Assembly: GCA_026119935.1 (NCBI GenBank)
Contig: JALRMH010000022.1
Coordinates: 62,001-126,000, forward strand
Source: Endothia cerciana
Lineage: Eukaryota; Ascomycota; Sordariomycetes; Diaporthales; Cryphonectriaceae
Reading direction: 5' to 3'
DNA length: 64,000 nt
Under the pieces are notes generated by a model. The model was not told the origin of the DNA. It did no database searches and worked only from the letters and a program-made list of their open reading frames with translations. Below are positions 21,852-32,531 of this stretch, piece after piece. The position numbers and the translations under genes were made by a program. The stretch's first letter is position 1; each line of letters opens with the position of its first letter.

Positions 21852-23064
21852 GATTCTTTTTCTTTCTTTTTTTCCCTCCCTCCCCGAAAGCGGAAAGCAG
21901 GGTTTTTTTTTTGGTTTTTTTGGGGGGGGGGGGGGCAGCAGGGACCGACCGGTATGGGCAGTGTCAATCTCGGGCCCGAACAACAGGTAGTGGTGGTTCA
22001 TATACTCGACATATATCAGCTTTTGGGCCTTGCTCGCGGCTGGTGAGTTGAGCCGCCCCCGACCAATCCTGACAAATGAGGGGCCCGCGATGCCCCCAGC
22101 TTATCTCAGCGCCGACGCCGAGTCGTCCCCAGCTTCGGGGTGTTGTCACGCAAAGCCATGATCATGCTGAAGAATGTCGATGGTCGCTGTTGCGCAGAGA
22201 GAGCACACCGCGTACCAGGTCAACCAGCACATGGTGGCCAGCGACGAATGGCCCGTTCCGGGAGGATTCTGACCGGTCAACTAATTACTGTTAACTGGGA
22301 ACTGATATGGCCCACAATATCGACACTGCTGAACGTCGCCGGCCGAGGTTATTCAGCCCCTTGGTCTTCTCCCTGCTTCTCTTTTGTTCTTCTCCTCCTC
22401 AGATGCTACCGACAGGCGGACCAGGCTTACATACTATGGTAGTAGTTCTTATGTGACGTGTGGTAAGTCTCGAATCATTGGATTTAGGACTTAAGCCGTC
22501 GGCGTTTGCAGAAGGTGGCGCCACCCGCCTTCTGCCTCAACCCACCAGTCCCACCAAGATAGTGGGTTGCATGCGGGCCCTGTTTGCTTGCCATTGCCGT
22601 GGCCTACCCACTCCCAGTGTCACTAACGAGGGCTATCTCAGAGCAGGTCAGATGCCACTATGTATTTCCGATGACAATCGGCATGGTCGACCGGGGGGGG
22701 GGGGGGAGAGAAAGAAAAAAATAGAATCCTTGGCTCATGGGCGGGTATGAGTCGCGTCGGCAATAGCAGGTGAAAGGGCGCACCCGCGGCTCTGAACACC
22801 GTCGACTATAACGTCATCGACCGTGGTATGGGCTATCTGGAGGTTGCCGAGGAAGATCCGATAAAAGAGTATATAAGGCAAGGCTTAGCAGCGGATCACT
22901 TCACCGTCGACGGCCTCTTGCACGCCGTACCTTCATACCCAAGACTCTCTGAATCACCAGGCCGTTCACCCCCGCCTTCTCCTTTCTTCTTTTTCTACTT
23001 GGCACCTTGGACCACCCACACCTGTGGTATAGACAGACACATTCACACTCACACACTCATAAAG
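21852..23064. other. Divergent intergenic region
   Basis: Promoter region between the minus-strand monooxygenase and the plus-strand dehydrogenase. It holds T and G homopolymer runs at 21905-21938 (C then A on the monooxygenase strand, in its leader), TACTATGGTAGTA at 22432-22444, a G run near 22690-22705 and a TATA box at 22870. No gene seen; the 96-codon frame at 22460-22750 has no support. Confidence 0.5.
22870..22877 (+). promoter_or_regulatory. TATA box of the alcohol dehydrogenase gene
   Basis: TATATAAG, 188-195 bases before the ATG at 23065, followed by a pyrimidine-rich leader with CA repeats. Placement fits a fungal core promoter. Confidence 0.5.
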
Positions 23065-23344
23065 ATGGCAGCCCCCAAGTTCGAAGGCTGGCTGGGCAAG
23101 GACGCCGAGTCCATCAAGGGCAAGATGGAATGGGGCGCCTATGAGCCCAAGAAGTGGACCGAGGACGACGTCGATATCGAGATCTCCTACTGTGGCGTCT
23201 GCGGTTCCGACATGCATATGCTGAGGAGTGGATGGTACCCGACCCCCTACCGTAAGTCACGAGCGTCCCACAAGGCTCATCCCTCTGCCTCCCCGCCTTT
23301 CTCTCTCTCTCTGTCTTCTCTCTCTGTCTCTCTCTTCTCTCTCT

Positions 23345-23387
<43 letters not shown>

Positions 23388-24328
23388 GGGGCCTGCCAGC
23401 GTGCTGACCCAGACTCGTCACAGCCTGTGTCGTCGGCCATGAGATCATCGGCAAGGCGGTGCGCGTGGGCAAGAACGTCAAGCACATCAAGGAGGGCGAC
23501 CGCGTGGGCGTGGGCGCCCAGGCGCGCACCTGCATGCGCCCCGAGTGCCCCGAGTGCTCGAACCACAAGGAGCCGTACTGCGCAAACGAGTTGATCAACA
23601 CGTACGGCAGCGTGTACCCGGGGGACGAGGGCAAGTCGTACGGCGGGTACGCCGACTACAACCGCACGAACGGGCACTTCGTCATCCCCATCCCCGAGGG
23701 CCTGGCGAGCGAGGACGCGGCGCCCATGATGTGCGGCGGCATTACGGTGTACTCGCCGCTGAAGATGAACGGCTGCGGCCCCGGCAAGACGGTCGGCGTC
23801 GTCGGCCTGGGGGGGCTAGGACACTTCGCGGTCCTGTTCGCCAAGGCGCTCGGCGCGGACAAGGTGGTGGGCATCAGCAGGCGGGGCGACAAGAAGGCCG
23901 ACGCGCTGAAGCTGGGCTGCGACGAGTACATCGCCACGGCCGAGGACGAGGGCTGGGACAAGAAGCACTTCCGGACGCTGGACCTGATCATCAGCACGGT
24001 CTCGAGCCCCGGCATGCCCATGAGCCAGTACCTGGGCCTGATCAAGACCCACGGCACGCTCATCCAGGTCGGCGCGCCGGACAGCGGCGAGCTGCCGGCC
24101 ATCAACGCGTTCACGCTCATCGGGAGCGGCGTCAAGGTCGGCGGCAGCGCGACGGGCAGCCCGTCGACGGAGATCCCCGAGATGCTCCAGCTGGCTGCGG
24201 ACAAGAAGATCAGGCCGTGGGTGCAGCTGGTGAACATGAAGGACGCCAACCAGGTCGTGCAGGACATGGAGGCGGGCAAGGCGCGGTACCGGTATGTGCT
24301 GGTCAACGACAACTACGGCAAGCACTGA
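23065..24328 (+). CDS. NADP-type zinc alcohol dehydrogenase (ADH6/CAD-like)
   Basis: Exons 23065-23251 and 23424-24328 give 363 residues; the intron (GTAAGT...TCACAG, 172 nt, phase 1) restores CVVGHEIIG. Catalytic zinc ligands are visible as C46 in CGVCGSDMH and H68-E69 in GHE. Structural zinc cysteines sit in CMRPECPECSNHKEPYC. The Rossmann motif is GLGGLGHFAVLFAKALGA, followed by GISRRGDKK; basic residues after strand 2 suggest NADP(H). The family (medium-chain dehydrogenases, cinnamyl-alcohol-dehydrogenase branch) reduces a broad range of aliphatic and aromatic aldehydes. Cytosolic by lack of signals. Expression is probably strong, given the TATA box, GC-rich third positions and AAGATGGC start context. 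Confidence 0.93.
23299..23386. repeat. Intronic (TC)n-(CA)n microsatellite
   Basis: Interrupted TC/CTT repeats followed by about nine CA units, filling half of the dehydrogenase intron and ending shortly before the acceptor. It may serve as an extended polypyrimidine tract and is likely length-variable. Confidence 0.9.
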
Positions 24329-25370
24329 GAGAGCTGCCACCTGTCGTCCTTTCTGGAGGTGTTTAGATCTTCTTGCGGTAAAGACAGAACGGGGTCGGCA
24401 TTAGATTCTTGGGACGAACCCGGTGTTGGTGCTGAGACGTGCGTTATACACACAAGAGCCTGCAGTCCTGGCTTGCCCGAAGATGTAGGTCTGAATAGCA
24501 AAAGAAAGAAAGAAAGAAAGAAAGAAGATAAAATAAAAAATAAAAAGAATCATGAAGATGTCTCGCAAGAGGAGATATCCCGACCTGCCAACGTCAGGTG
24601 GAGGGGAACAGACAGCCCAGCTGCTGCAGACGTAGCCACCGCCGCCGGTCGACACTTGAACACCACGGAACTGTAGCACCAGGACGACCTGGCAGGAGAT
24701 GTATTGAATTTTCAAGCATGCTGCCGTAAGCTTAGATCATTGATCTAGACCGTCGTCCAGCCCCGCGACTTGACCGCGTGGGCGCCCGGAGAGGAAGAGG
24801 AACGAGCCCTGACGTCGAGGGGCAGAGCTAACCACATACGACGCGAGCAGCGGCCTGTCTGATGATCCCCCGTCCACTAGCTTCGACATAAAAGAAGAGA
24901 AAACACACAAGAGATGTCGGGAGCGGTTGTCCCTGACAGGCTGGCCTGCCGTCAAGGTGCTGGAAAGTCATCTCGTCCCCCGGGTAAGCCGCATCGGCGT
25001 CGGGGAAACAAGGCCCGCCCTCACCAATCCGAGCCCGCCCACTCAACCTCTTCTTCTTGGCCTCGCTGTATGCTCACTAAGCTCTACCCAGCCCTCGACC
25101 CGAAGGAATCTCGAGGCCAACGCCGGGGCCCAGCGGCGTGTTCTGGGCAGGTCAAGCTTGAGCGGCGGCGCTCCCTCAGCTCCACGGCAGACGCAGTCCG
25201 CGGGCCCGATCCTTGCCCTCCTCAACCGGGACTACCTCAGTGACAGACATCCACCAGGTTCCCTCGAGCAAGACCACACTAGGCCTCGCTGTACATTCAC
25301 TGCCGCCCATCACCCGCCGCCCGCTCATTTCGCCGGCATCTGAATCCCGCGTCAGCACCCATCAGGCAAG
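24329..25370. other. Intergenic spacer
   Basis: Between two plus-strand genes. It contains a GAAA microsatellite at 24500-24527 followed by an A-rich stretch to about 24550. Short frames in the GC-rich second half (24914-25343) have no recognisable content. Confidence 0.5.
24500..24527. repeat. (GAAA)n microsatellite
   Basis: About six to seven tandem AAAG/GAAA units, then AT-rich sequence, 170-200 bases after the dehydrogenase stop; probably in or just past its 3' untranslated region. Confidence 0.85.
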
Positions 25371-26544
25371 ATGGCCGCTCAGCTCCGCTCCCTGGCAGAG
25401 ACAGACGTCCGCCATCCCATCCCGCCCGAGCAGCTCCTCCCGGCGGTGCAGACGCCGCCCTTCGTCTACGTCCCGGGCACGTTCAACACGCGCGATCTCG
25501 GCCTGCTCACCTCGGGCACCTCGGGCCCCCCCAAGATCCGCCCGGGCTTCATCTACCGCAGCGGCGGCCTCGACCTCCTCCACGGCAGCGCCGAGGGCCG
25601 GGCCATGCTGCGCGACAGGCTCGGGGTGCGCCGGATCTTCGACCTGCGCTCCAAGGACGAGCACGCCAGGAGTCCGGACCCGGAGATCGAGGGCGTCGAG
25701 GGCGTGTGGCTGGGCGCGGAGGGGACCACGGAGCAGGCGGCCACGGTCAACCTGCGGCCGTTTGTGCACGGCGAGGGGGAGGAGGGGTACGTGGCCATGT
25801 ATTTCGAGGTGCTGAGCTGGTACCAGGGCGTCTTCAGGGAGGTGCTCAAGAGCATAAGGGACAGGCCTCAGGAGCCGGTCATGTTCCATTGCACAGGTGA
25901 GCTGACACTGTGCCCCCCCCCCCCCAATTTCCCCCCCCCCCGTTTCCCCCCGCGCCTCCGGTGCTGCCTTGCCCTCCCTTGATTGTGCGTCCGCAGGGGA
26001 GCCTGAGCGATATTGGCCCACGAGGAGGCGCTAAGGCCATTCGATCGGCCGGACGCCGGCCTGAAAATGACAAGACCATGCATCTCCCCTAATCTAGCCC
26101 TTCTGGTCTGGCACTCCTCCTCGTCACATTCCACCCCCCCCCCCCCACAACTAGACCCTGCTGACCGCGTGACACCACAAAGCGGGAAGAGACCGCACAG
26201 GCGTCCTGGCCGGCATGATCGAGAGCCTTGCCGGCTACGATCCCGATGTCATCCAGACGGACTTCCTCTTGTCCAGGATCGGGTATGAGCCAGCACGGGA
26301 GCAGCTGATCAGGTTTGCGATCCGGGGCGCCGGGGCTGATACCGGAGACGACCCGGACCTATCCGGGTTCTACGACGTGCCAGGCTTCCTGAACCTGGTC
26401 GCTCTGAAGGCCTCCTGCTGGGACGCCTTTGTTGATGCCGTCGGGAAGGAATATGGCGGCTTTGAGGGCTACGTGACCCGGGTCCTGGGCTTCTCAGAGG
26501 AGGACCTGGTGAAGATCAAGAGGAACCTGGTCGAGGGTCCGTGA
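25371..26544 (+). CDS. Tyrosine-phosphatase-like protein (Y_phosphatase3 / Siw14-type fold)
   Basis: Exons 25371-25896 and 26183-26544 give 295 residues; the intron (GTGAGC...AAAG, 286 nt, phase 1) falls inside the active-site loop and its removal gives HCTAGRDRTG with C174 and R180, the CX5R phosphatase signature. Upstream are NTRDLG and FIYRSGGLDLL, typical of bacterial- and fungal-type tyrosine/serine phosphatases in this group, and FDLRSKDE. The sequence after the loop (VLAGMIESLAGYDPDVIQTD) continues the fold. Such enzymes hydrolyse phosphotyrosine, phosphoserine or inositol polyphosphates; the substrate is unknown. The intron contains long C runs. Confidence 0.88.
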
Positions 26545-27057
26545 CCGACCACTGGAATCTCTGAGAGCGTTCCTTCACAGGCTGAGAGGGGAAGGATGTC
26601 ATATTACCTGCCTATCAAACCCGGCTTGCCATGTTTCGGGAGGACCAGCTGTTTCTGTTGAGACGTCTATGTGCGTATCTACAGGCTATTCGAACACGGG
26701 AACCCCTTGCTCTACACGTGAAACCCACGGCGAGTCCTATTCTATTTTCAACAGACGCAATTGGTGATGGTCAGCCTTATCTAGGGCCCCATTCAAGATG
26801 GGTAAATAGCACAAGGCTTGTCAGTGGTCATTGGCTTTTCGTTTTCTGGAAAACTTCTAGAAATGCCTGCTTACGTGCCTACAGACGTCCGTTGGGAGGT
26901 AAAAGGAGACAGGGCTTGTACTCCTAGCCACGACATCCTTAACCCGACCTAGGTCTGGACTAGGCCATGTCTAATCCCTAAGCTCAAGCTTCTTTAATTC
27001 CATGCTACAAGAGCTGTCGAATTCAGCCTCAAGTGCTATCGACAAGCCCTGTCCGCT

Positions 27058-27147
27058 CGACGAGAAGAAAAGAAGAAAAACCTAAGAAAAAAAGGGGAAA
27101 AAAAGAAGAGGGGGAAAAAAAGGAAGAAAAGAAAAGGAAGAAAAAGT
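27058..27147. repeat. 90-bp purine (A/G) tract
   Basis: Nearly pure A/G on the plus strand, mostly GAAAA/GGAAAA units, about 650 bases before the P450 start. Could adopt unusual structure or exclude nucleosomes; no gene. Confidence 0.8.
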
Positions 27148-27756
27148 TCATAAAGTGCCCAGAAAAGAACCGTGTCAACTTCTAGTTGTGCATGGACCCT
27201 GATTACTGGACACGGGTTGAAGGCCCAATCCCTTCGCTGCTGTGAGAAGGGAGCTAGGGCTAACCCGAGCGCGGTGGCGTTCAATTTGGATCCCTTACCG
27301 ACATACATTGATATGTCTCACGATGATGGCTACCGCGGCTGGGAGTTCTGTGAGCGGAAATTACAGTGCGGTCGCAGGTTGACGCAGACGGGGGAGGAGA
27401 CTGGAAAAGCTCAGCGTGCACACCTGGGTGCCAGGAGATAGTTAAGAACGTATCTCAGCGTTCGTACTCCTGGTGCAATGCGATCGAGTCCTACAAACGT
27501 GATGTTGTGGTGTTATTGTGTCATCGTTTGGCACCGGACGAGCGCCCTCAAACTTCACCTCTCAACATTCTGATGGCTTGCAGGTACAACAAGAAAACCA
27601 CTAGCCAAGCCAAATTCACCCGGCCAACAGCATGACTAGCACTGACACAGCATATGTAATACGCGTTAGCACAACCAATCAGGGTATACTCATTTGAACG
27701 CCGGCCTGCCGGTCTAGAGTTTAAAAGATGGAGACCCTTCACCGGTGATCAGGTCA

Positions 27757-27794
27757 TTGTTCAAGCATCGCGACCTTGTTCAAGCATCGCGACC
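27757..27794 (+). repeat. 19-bp tandem duplication abutting the P450 start codon
   Basis: Two perfect adjacent copies of TTGTTCAAGCATCGCGACC (27757-27775 and 27776-27794). The second ends directly at ATG 27795, so the duplication sets the start context (GACCATGG). Confidence 0.95.
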
Positions 27795-29699
27795 ATGGCC
27801 GGCTTATGGATCCTCCCCAGCAGTCTACTGCTTTGGCTGGCTGCTGCGGCCGCGTGTCTCCTTGTCGCTTCCCGCTCGGCATCTACCTTTGACTGGCCGG
27901 GCTGGATGACAAGATGGTGCCGAGACTCAGCAGACATCTCCGATGAATATATACCGACACTTGACGGAAACAGGCTCTACTATGGTGGGAAAAGATGGCC
28001 TCAGTATGAGGCGAGATTCAACCTGAGGCTATCCAGACTGTGCGGACCCGTCATCCGCGTCAAGCTAAGACACAACAGCCCGCTGGCTCGGCTATTCCAG
28101 TGGATCAATGCTTGGGTCTATCCAGAATGGCGCCACTCGAGCACTATCACCCTCGTCAACTCGTTGGCAGATAATGAATATACTTTGAAGAGACTTCTCA
28201 CCTCTTGCGCGTCTCGAGGACCGTCTATGGCGGCTGGGAAGTACCTCAGCGGCGGTCAAAGAATTGTCCTGCAGCCGTATGGCCCAGACTGGACGCGACG
28301 CCGAAAGGCCTTCTCTTTACTATTGACAAAGGATCAAATCAAGACTAGGTGGGCCAAGGCGCTGCGATTCGAGGCTCTGGTAATGGTCGACCGCATCGCC
28401 AAACTGCATCATTCGCCAAGGTCCCATGGCACAGGGTTGGTGGATGAGGTCTCCCGGTTCACGGCATCAAGTGTCCTTCAGATAGCTTATGCTCGCAGGG
28501 CAGTTACACCGGATGATCAAGTCCTCAAGGAGCTGGAGATCGTATCGAGGAACATCGCCAGCGCTTTCACGCCAGGGAGATACTGGGTGGACGACTTTCC
28601 CCTTCTAGATGTCTTTCCTGCCTTCCTCTCACCATGGAAGAGGAGGCTAAATGCTGATCATGAATTTGAGAGCGGCCTCTTCAGGCGCTTGCTCCAGAGT
28701 GTTGAGGACAGGCTTGCCGGCAGCGAGGTCAGCGGGGTTCCGAGCGTGATATCTGTGGATGAGTGCGGGGCCGCGCAACTCTTGAGCAAGCAAGAAGGCC
28801 ATCAACTGGATCGGGAGGGGGTAGCGTACCTTGCAGCCGGGTTATTTGAGGCCGGCACGGAGACGACGGCGATGAGCATCAACACATTTCTTCTCGCCGC
28901 GGCATGCTACCCGAAGATCACTCGCCAGGCACAAGCCGAGATCGACGGCCTGTTGAAGGACAGAGACGACGGTTCTGGGGCAGTGCCCACCTTCGAAGAT
29001 CTGGAACAGTTGCCATATCTGGCAGCCGTCGTCAAGGAGACGCTGAGGCTGACTCCCACGGGAAGCTCAGGAGTGGGGCATACACCCACAGCGGCAAAGC
29101 CGCTGTCTTGCGACCTCAAGAGTGGGGACGGAAGAGCGCTGAAGAGGTTGGATATAGCACCTGGGGCCACAGTCCTGGCCAACATTTATGGACTTCATCG
29201 CGACGCAAAGGCCTTTCCCGATCCGTGGCGCTTCAACCCCGACCGATGGCTGTCTTCGAAGGGCAGCGAGGCTGGCCCGTCGACGAAACAAACAGGAGAG
29301 CCTCCTCGCACATCTTTGGATCACACCCATGCAAACTTCGCGTTTGGTTTTGGGAAGCGCATTTGTCCAGGTGGATCATTGGCTTCGTACTCACTGTCCA
29401 TGGCGCTAGCCCTCCTCTTGCTGCTCTTCGACTTCGACTTAACAGATACAGCGCGGACACTGTGTGCCCAGATGGAGGTCCAGAACCGCGAAGAATACGG
29501 GGCGTGGACAGAGCTCTTCCCGATCGGAGGTCGGGCAGTGCTTGAGACGGAAAGTCTGTGGAGGGAGGACTTCGAGGATGAGGGAGACCGCATCGGCAAG
29601 GTGCTTATCGATGCTTACATTGCCTTCAAGCTCTCTCGGGCCCAGCTTGACCAATGCCTTCGACTGAGGCCTCGGGAACAGGGTGCAGCCTGCAAGTGA
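27795..29699 (+). CDS. Cytochrome P450, long and intronless
   Basis: 634 residues, no intron. An N-terminal hydrophobic anchor (LLLWLAAAAACLLVA) places it on the ER membrane. The I-helix motif is AGTETT (353-358), the K-helix ExxR is ETLR (415-418), and the heme loop is FGFGKRICPG with C524. All P450 essentials are intact. It is about 100 residues longer than usual. Extra sequence sits around residues 92-115 between LCGPVIRVKL and STITLVN, in the F-G to I region (about 315-335), before the heme loop (about 484-505) and at the C-terminus (about 600-634). The family cannot be assigned by eye. Substrate unknown; neighbours (zinc dehydrogenase, laccase) are also oxidative enzymes. Confidence 0.92.
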   Translation: MAGLWILPSSLLLWLAAAAACLLVASRSASTFDWPGWMTRWCRDSADISDEYIPTLDGNRLYYGGKRWPQYEARFNLRLSRLCGPVIRVKLRHNSPLARLFQWINAWVYPEWRHSSTITLVNSLADNEYTLKRLLTSCASRGPSMAAGKYLSGGQRIVLQPYGPDWTRRRKAFSLLLTKDQIKTRWAKALRFEALVMVDRIAKLHHSPRSHGTGLVDEVSRFTASSVLQIAYARRAVTPDDQVLKELEIVSRNIASAFTPGRYWVDDFPLLDVFPAFLSPWKRRLNADHEFESGLFRRLLQSVEDRLAGSEVSGVPSVISVDECGAAQLLSKQEGHQLDREGVAYLAAGLFEAGTETTAMSINTFLLAAACYPKITRQAQAEIDGLLKDRDDGSGAVPTFEDLEQLPYLAAVVKETLRLTPTGSSGVGHTPTAAKPLSCDLKSGDGRALKRLDIAPGATVLANIYGLHRDAKAFPDPWRFNPDRWLSSKGSEAGPSTKQTGEPPRTSLDHTHANFAFGFGKRICPGGSLASYSLSMALALLLLLFDFDLTDTARTLCAQMEVQNREEYGAWTELFPIGGRAVLETESLWREDFEDEGDRIGKVLIDAYIAFKLSRAQLDQCLRLRPREQGAACK

Positions 29700-30895
29700 T
29701 CAGGAAGCCGTGACGAAAATACAGAACCAGCCTCGAAGAAGCAGGGTTAACATACTCTCTTCTCAGTCGGAATGTCATGTCTAGGGACCTAGGAGCCTGA
29801 GAAGTCTGGGTTGGGATTAAGAAGAGGACGATCTTTACTGATTTGTTTGTTCTGCTGTCAGGCAAGACCAGATATAAATACAACAAGCCGCCGTGCCTTT
29901 GCTGGCCTTATTTCCTCCCGTACAGATATACCCAACATGAAGCCAAAGGCAACGCTGCACAACACCAGAATTCTTGGCCTATTACTCAGATGACAATAGC
30001 TGCGAATAGTAACAGGCCTTTCGACCGGGGAGGTGAAAATCAATAGCATGACGGACGTATGTTGATGGATCAAGTTTTGGCACTCTTAAGCACCTTCGAG
30101 ATGAGATGGTAACTAATGCGCAAAGCCACGTTTTCTGCGATTTTAGGACACACTAGCGATCGTAACAGATACTGCCACGATATGGCCAGGAATATTGTTG
30201 TCCCTCAAACTTTTCCAGTCGAGAGAACATTTCGCTCCCGACTTAGGTTGCCACATTGAAGACTTCGTACTGCTTGATAATCAAATTGTAGATCCCGATA
30301 GTAGCGAGTGTGTCGGACCAAATTGATCCGGGAGAAGGTCCATCATCAAAGTAGCATTCCCCGCTCTAGGACATGCAGTTGACAACTTGGGAGCCGTGAA
30401 AGCTGAGCAGATCTAGCGCTAGTTTTAGTGCCTGGGTATTGCTCTCCAGTGGCGATGTTCCCCTGCAGCCGGTCCATGACGTCGATCAAGCCAGGCCCAC
30501 GGCTGAATACCCGGTGTCGTCACACGGGAGAGAACAATGACGCTTTACCCAGCGTCGGTCCAACCGCATGGCATTTGTTTGAATCCCATCAAGATGACAT
30601 GGCGCGGAGACAGATTGGTCTACTTGAAGCGGTCATCGATTCATCGGCCCAAGTCGGTGGGCACCATTTCTCTCCTATACCTGATCTAACTACGTTTAAG
30701 CCAAACCTTGTGCCAAAATCATCGTGATATATAAAACAAAGAACACAGCTTCTGGTCCGGGATTAGGATTATTCATATATTCCAGGCCGCTTTCTGCATC
30801 ACTATCTGTGCTGCCCGGAACTATTTCGCTACTCTCGAGCCGACTTCCCTCTGGCTTTCCTGTTCTGCAGCGATCCGCCGTTTTGTCTCTACAAC
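29700..30895. other. Intergenic spacer
   Basis: Between P450 and the zinc dehydrogenase, moderately AT-rich, no supported frame. A TATATAAAA box lies at 30728-30736. Confidence 0.5.
30728..30736 (+). promoter_or_regulatory. TATA box of the zinc dehydrogenase gene
   Basis: TATATAAAA, 160-168 bases before ATG 30896; strong consensus and normal spacing for a fungal promoter. Confidence 0.55.
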
Positions 30896-32363
30896 ATGGC
30901 CTCTCAGGCAGCTTTCAAGGTCGAAAAGGCCGTCGGTCACGATGGCAGCACTGTTACGCAGCAAGATGTGACCAACTATGAGCTCACGGGCGGCAGCAGC
31001 CAAACTATGAAGGCGCTCGCGTGGCAAGGCAAGAACAAGGTCAAGATCATCGAGACTGCTCGGCCAAAAATCATCGAGCCTCGCGATGTCATCCTGAAAG
31101 TCACCGGAAGCACCTTGTGTGGCAGCGACCTCCATCTGTTGCACGGTACAGTCATCCAGATGCAGGAGGGAGATATCCTTGGTCACGAGTTTTGCGGTGT
31201 CGTCGATGAGATAGGTGATGAGGTGAAGGGCATTAAAAAGGGCGGACGTTACGTTGCCTCCTTCCAGATTGCTTGTGGGGACGTGAGTTCCTAGCAGTCT
31301 CCGAAACACTCAAGGTAGCACACTGACAGAAACGACAGTGCTTCTTCTGCAAGAACAAGCTTTCATCACAATGCGAAAGGACGAACTCGAACACGACGGA
31401 ACACGCCATGTACGGAGGCCAGACCGCTGGCATGTTCGGCTATTCGCACTTCACGGGTGGCTTTGCTGGTGGTCAGGCTGAGTACGTGCGTGTCCCACTC
31501 GGTGATGTTAACCTGCTGCCAATTCCCGACGACGTCCCCGATGAGAAGGCCTTGTACTTGTCCGACGTGCTCTGTACTTCGTACAACTGCGTTAAGGATA
31601 CCGCGGTCTACAAGGGCGACGAGGTCGCCATTTTCGGTGCCGGCCCTATCGGACAGATGGCTGGTATTTTCGCTGTCAACGAGGGCGCATCCAAGATCAT
31701 CTTTGTGGATACCACGACGAGGCTGGAACTGATCAAGAGTAAGTGGCCAGCGCAGCACCAGGACAAGCTGGAGCTGGTCGACTTCACGAAGCTGAGCTTC
31801 GGCGTCACCAACAAGCCGACCGTCGTCAGCAAGCTCAAGGAGTTGTGTGGTGGCCGCGGCCCCGACTGTGCTCTCGAGTGTGCTGCCGGCGAGTACCCCA
31901 AAGGCTGGATGCACTGGCTGGAGATGGCTGTTGGTGCTGAGACCGACACCAGCGAGCTGGTGAATGAGATGATCGAGGGCGTGAGGAACTACGGTCGCTG
32001 CGGGATCACGGGTGTCTATGTTGGATACGTGAGTTGGTATCTGAAGTTCTCCACTCGTGACTATGTAATTGACCTCTTGCACAGACCAACCACTTCAACA
32101 TCGGGTCCCTCATGGAGCGTGGTATTCGTCTCATTGGAAACGGTCAGGCACCGGTTCACAAGTACTGGGACGAGCTCCTGAAGCAAATACAAGAGGGCAA
32201 ACTGGACCCCCTACAGATGGTTTCGCACCGCATCAGACTCGACGATCTCGACAAGGTTTACTATAAGTTCGACAAGCATGAGGATGGGATTCAAAAGATA
32301 TTCATTGAGACAAAGCACTCCTTCCCACCTTGCCATGGTTCTCCGGGATTGACCACGTATTGA
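30896..32363 (+). CDS. Zinc-dependent alcohol/formaldehyde-dehydrogenase-like enzyme
   Basis: Exons 30896-31282, 31339-32028 and 32085-32363 (introns of 56 nt, both phase 0) give 451 residues. Catalytic zinc site: C75 in LCGSDLH and H97-E98 in GHEFCG. Structural zinc cysteines C127, C130, C133 and C141 are split by intron 1. NAD site: AIFGAGPIGQMAGIFAVNEG followed by FVDTTTRLELIK with an acidic residue after strand 2, favouring NAD. A long insertion between the nucleotide-binding motif and the C-terminal GVYVGY/TNHFNIG block is typical of the formaldehyde-dehydrogenase-like branch. Family members usually begin near MKALAW; here 37 residues precede that Met38, so either an N-terminal extension exists or translation starts at the internal ATG. 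Substrate unknown. Confidence 0.92.
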
Positions 32364-32531
32364 GTATGAGACTCAAACTCGAGCAGCCTGAAGAAGCTTG
32401 GACAAGAATGCACACCGAATGAAGATTTGTACAGTTGGGTTGCATTTGATAGTTTATAATTACAGAGATTGATTAAGTTTTTACAATTAAGAGTATCGTG
32501 TCTGCGGCGATATGCCTTCGTGAAATATGTT

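Larger units (their letters stand above)
26545..27794. other. Intergenic spacer
   Basis: Promoter side of the P450 gene. It holds a purine-only tract at 27058-27147 and a 19-bp tandem duplication immediately before the P450 start. Frames at 26631-26927 and 27366-27635 show no domain. Confidence 0.5.

Noticed and set aside
20592..22046. 484-codon plus-strand frame
   Set aside because: Antisense of the FAD monooxygenase; Arg/Pro/Asp-rich with no protein-like pattern.
23545..24366. 273-codon alternate frame inside the dehydrogenase
   Set aside because: Overlaps the dehydrogenase in another frame and is His/Arg/Pro-rich; the conserved zinc enzyme is clearly the real frame.
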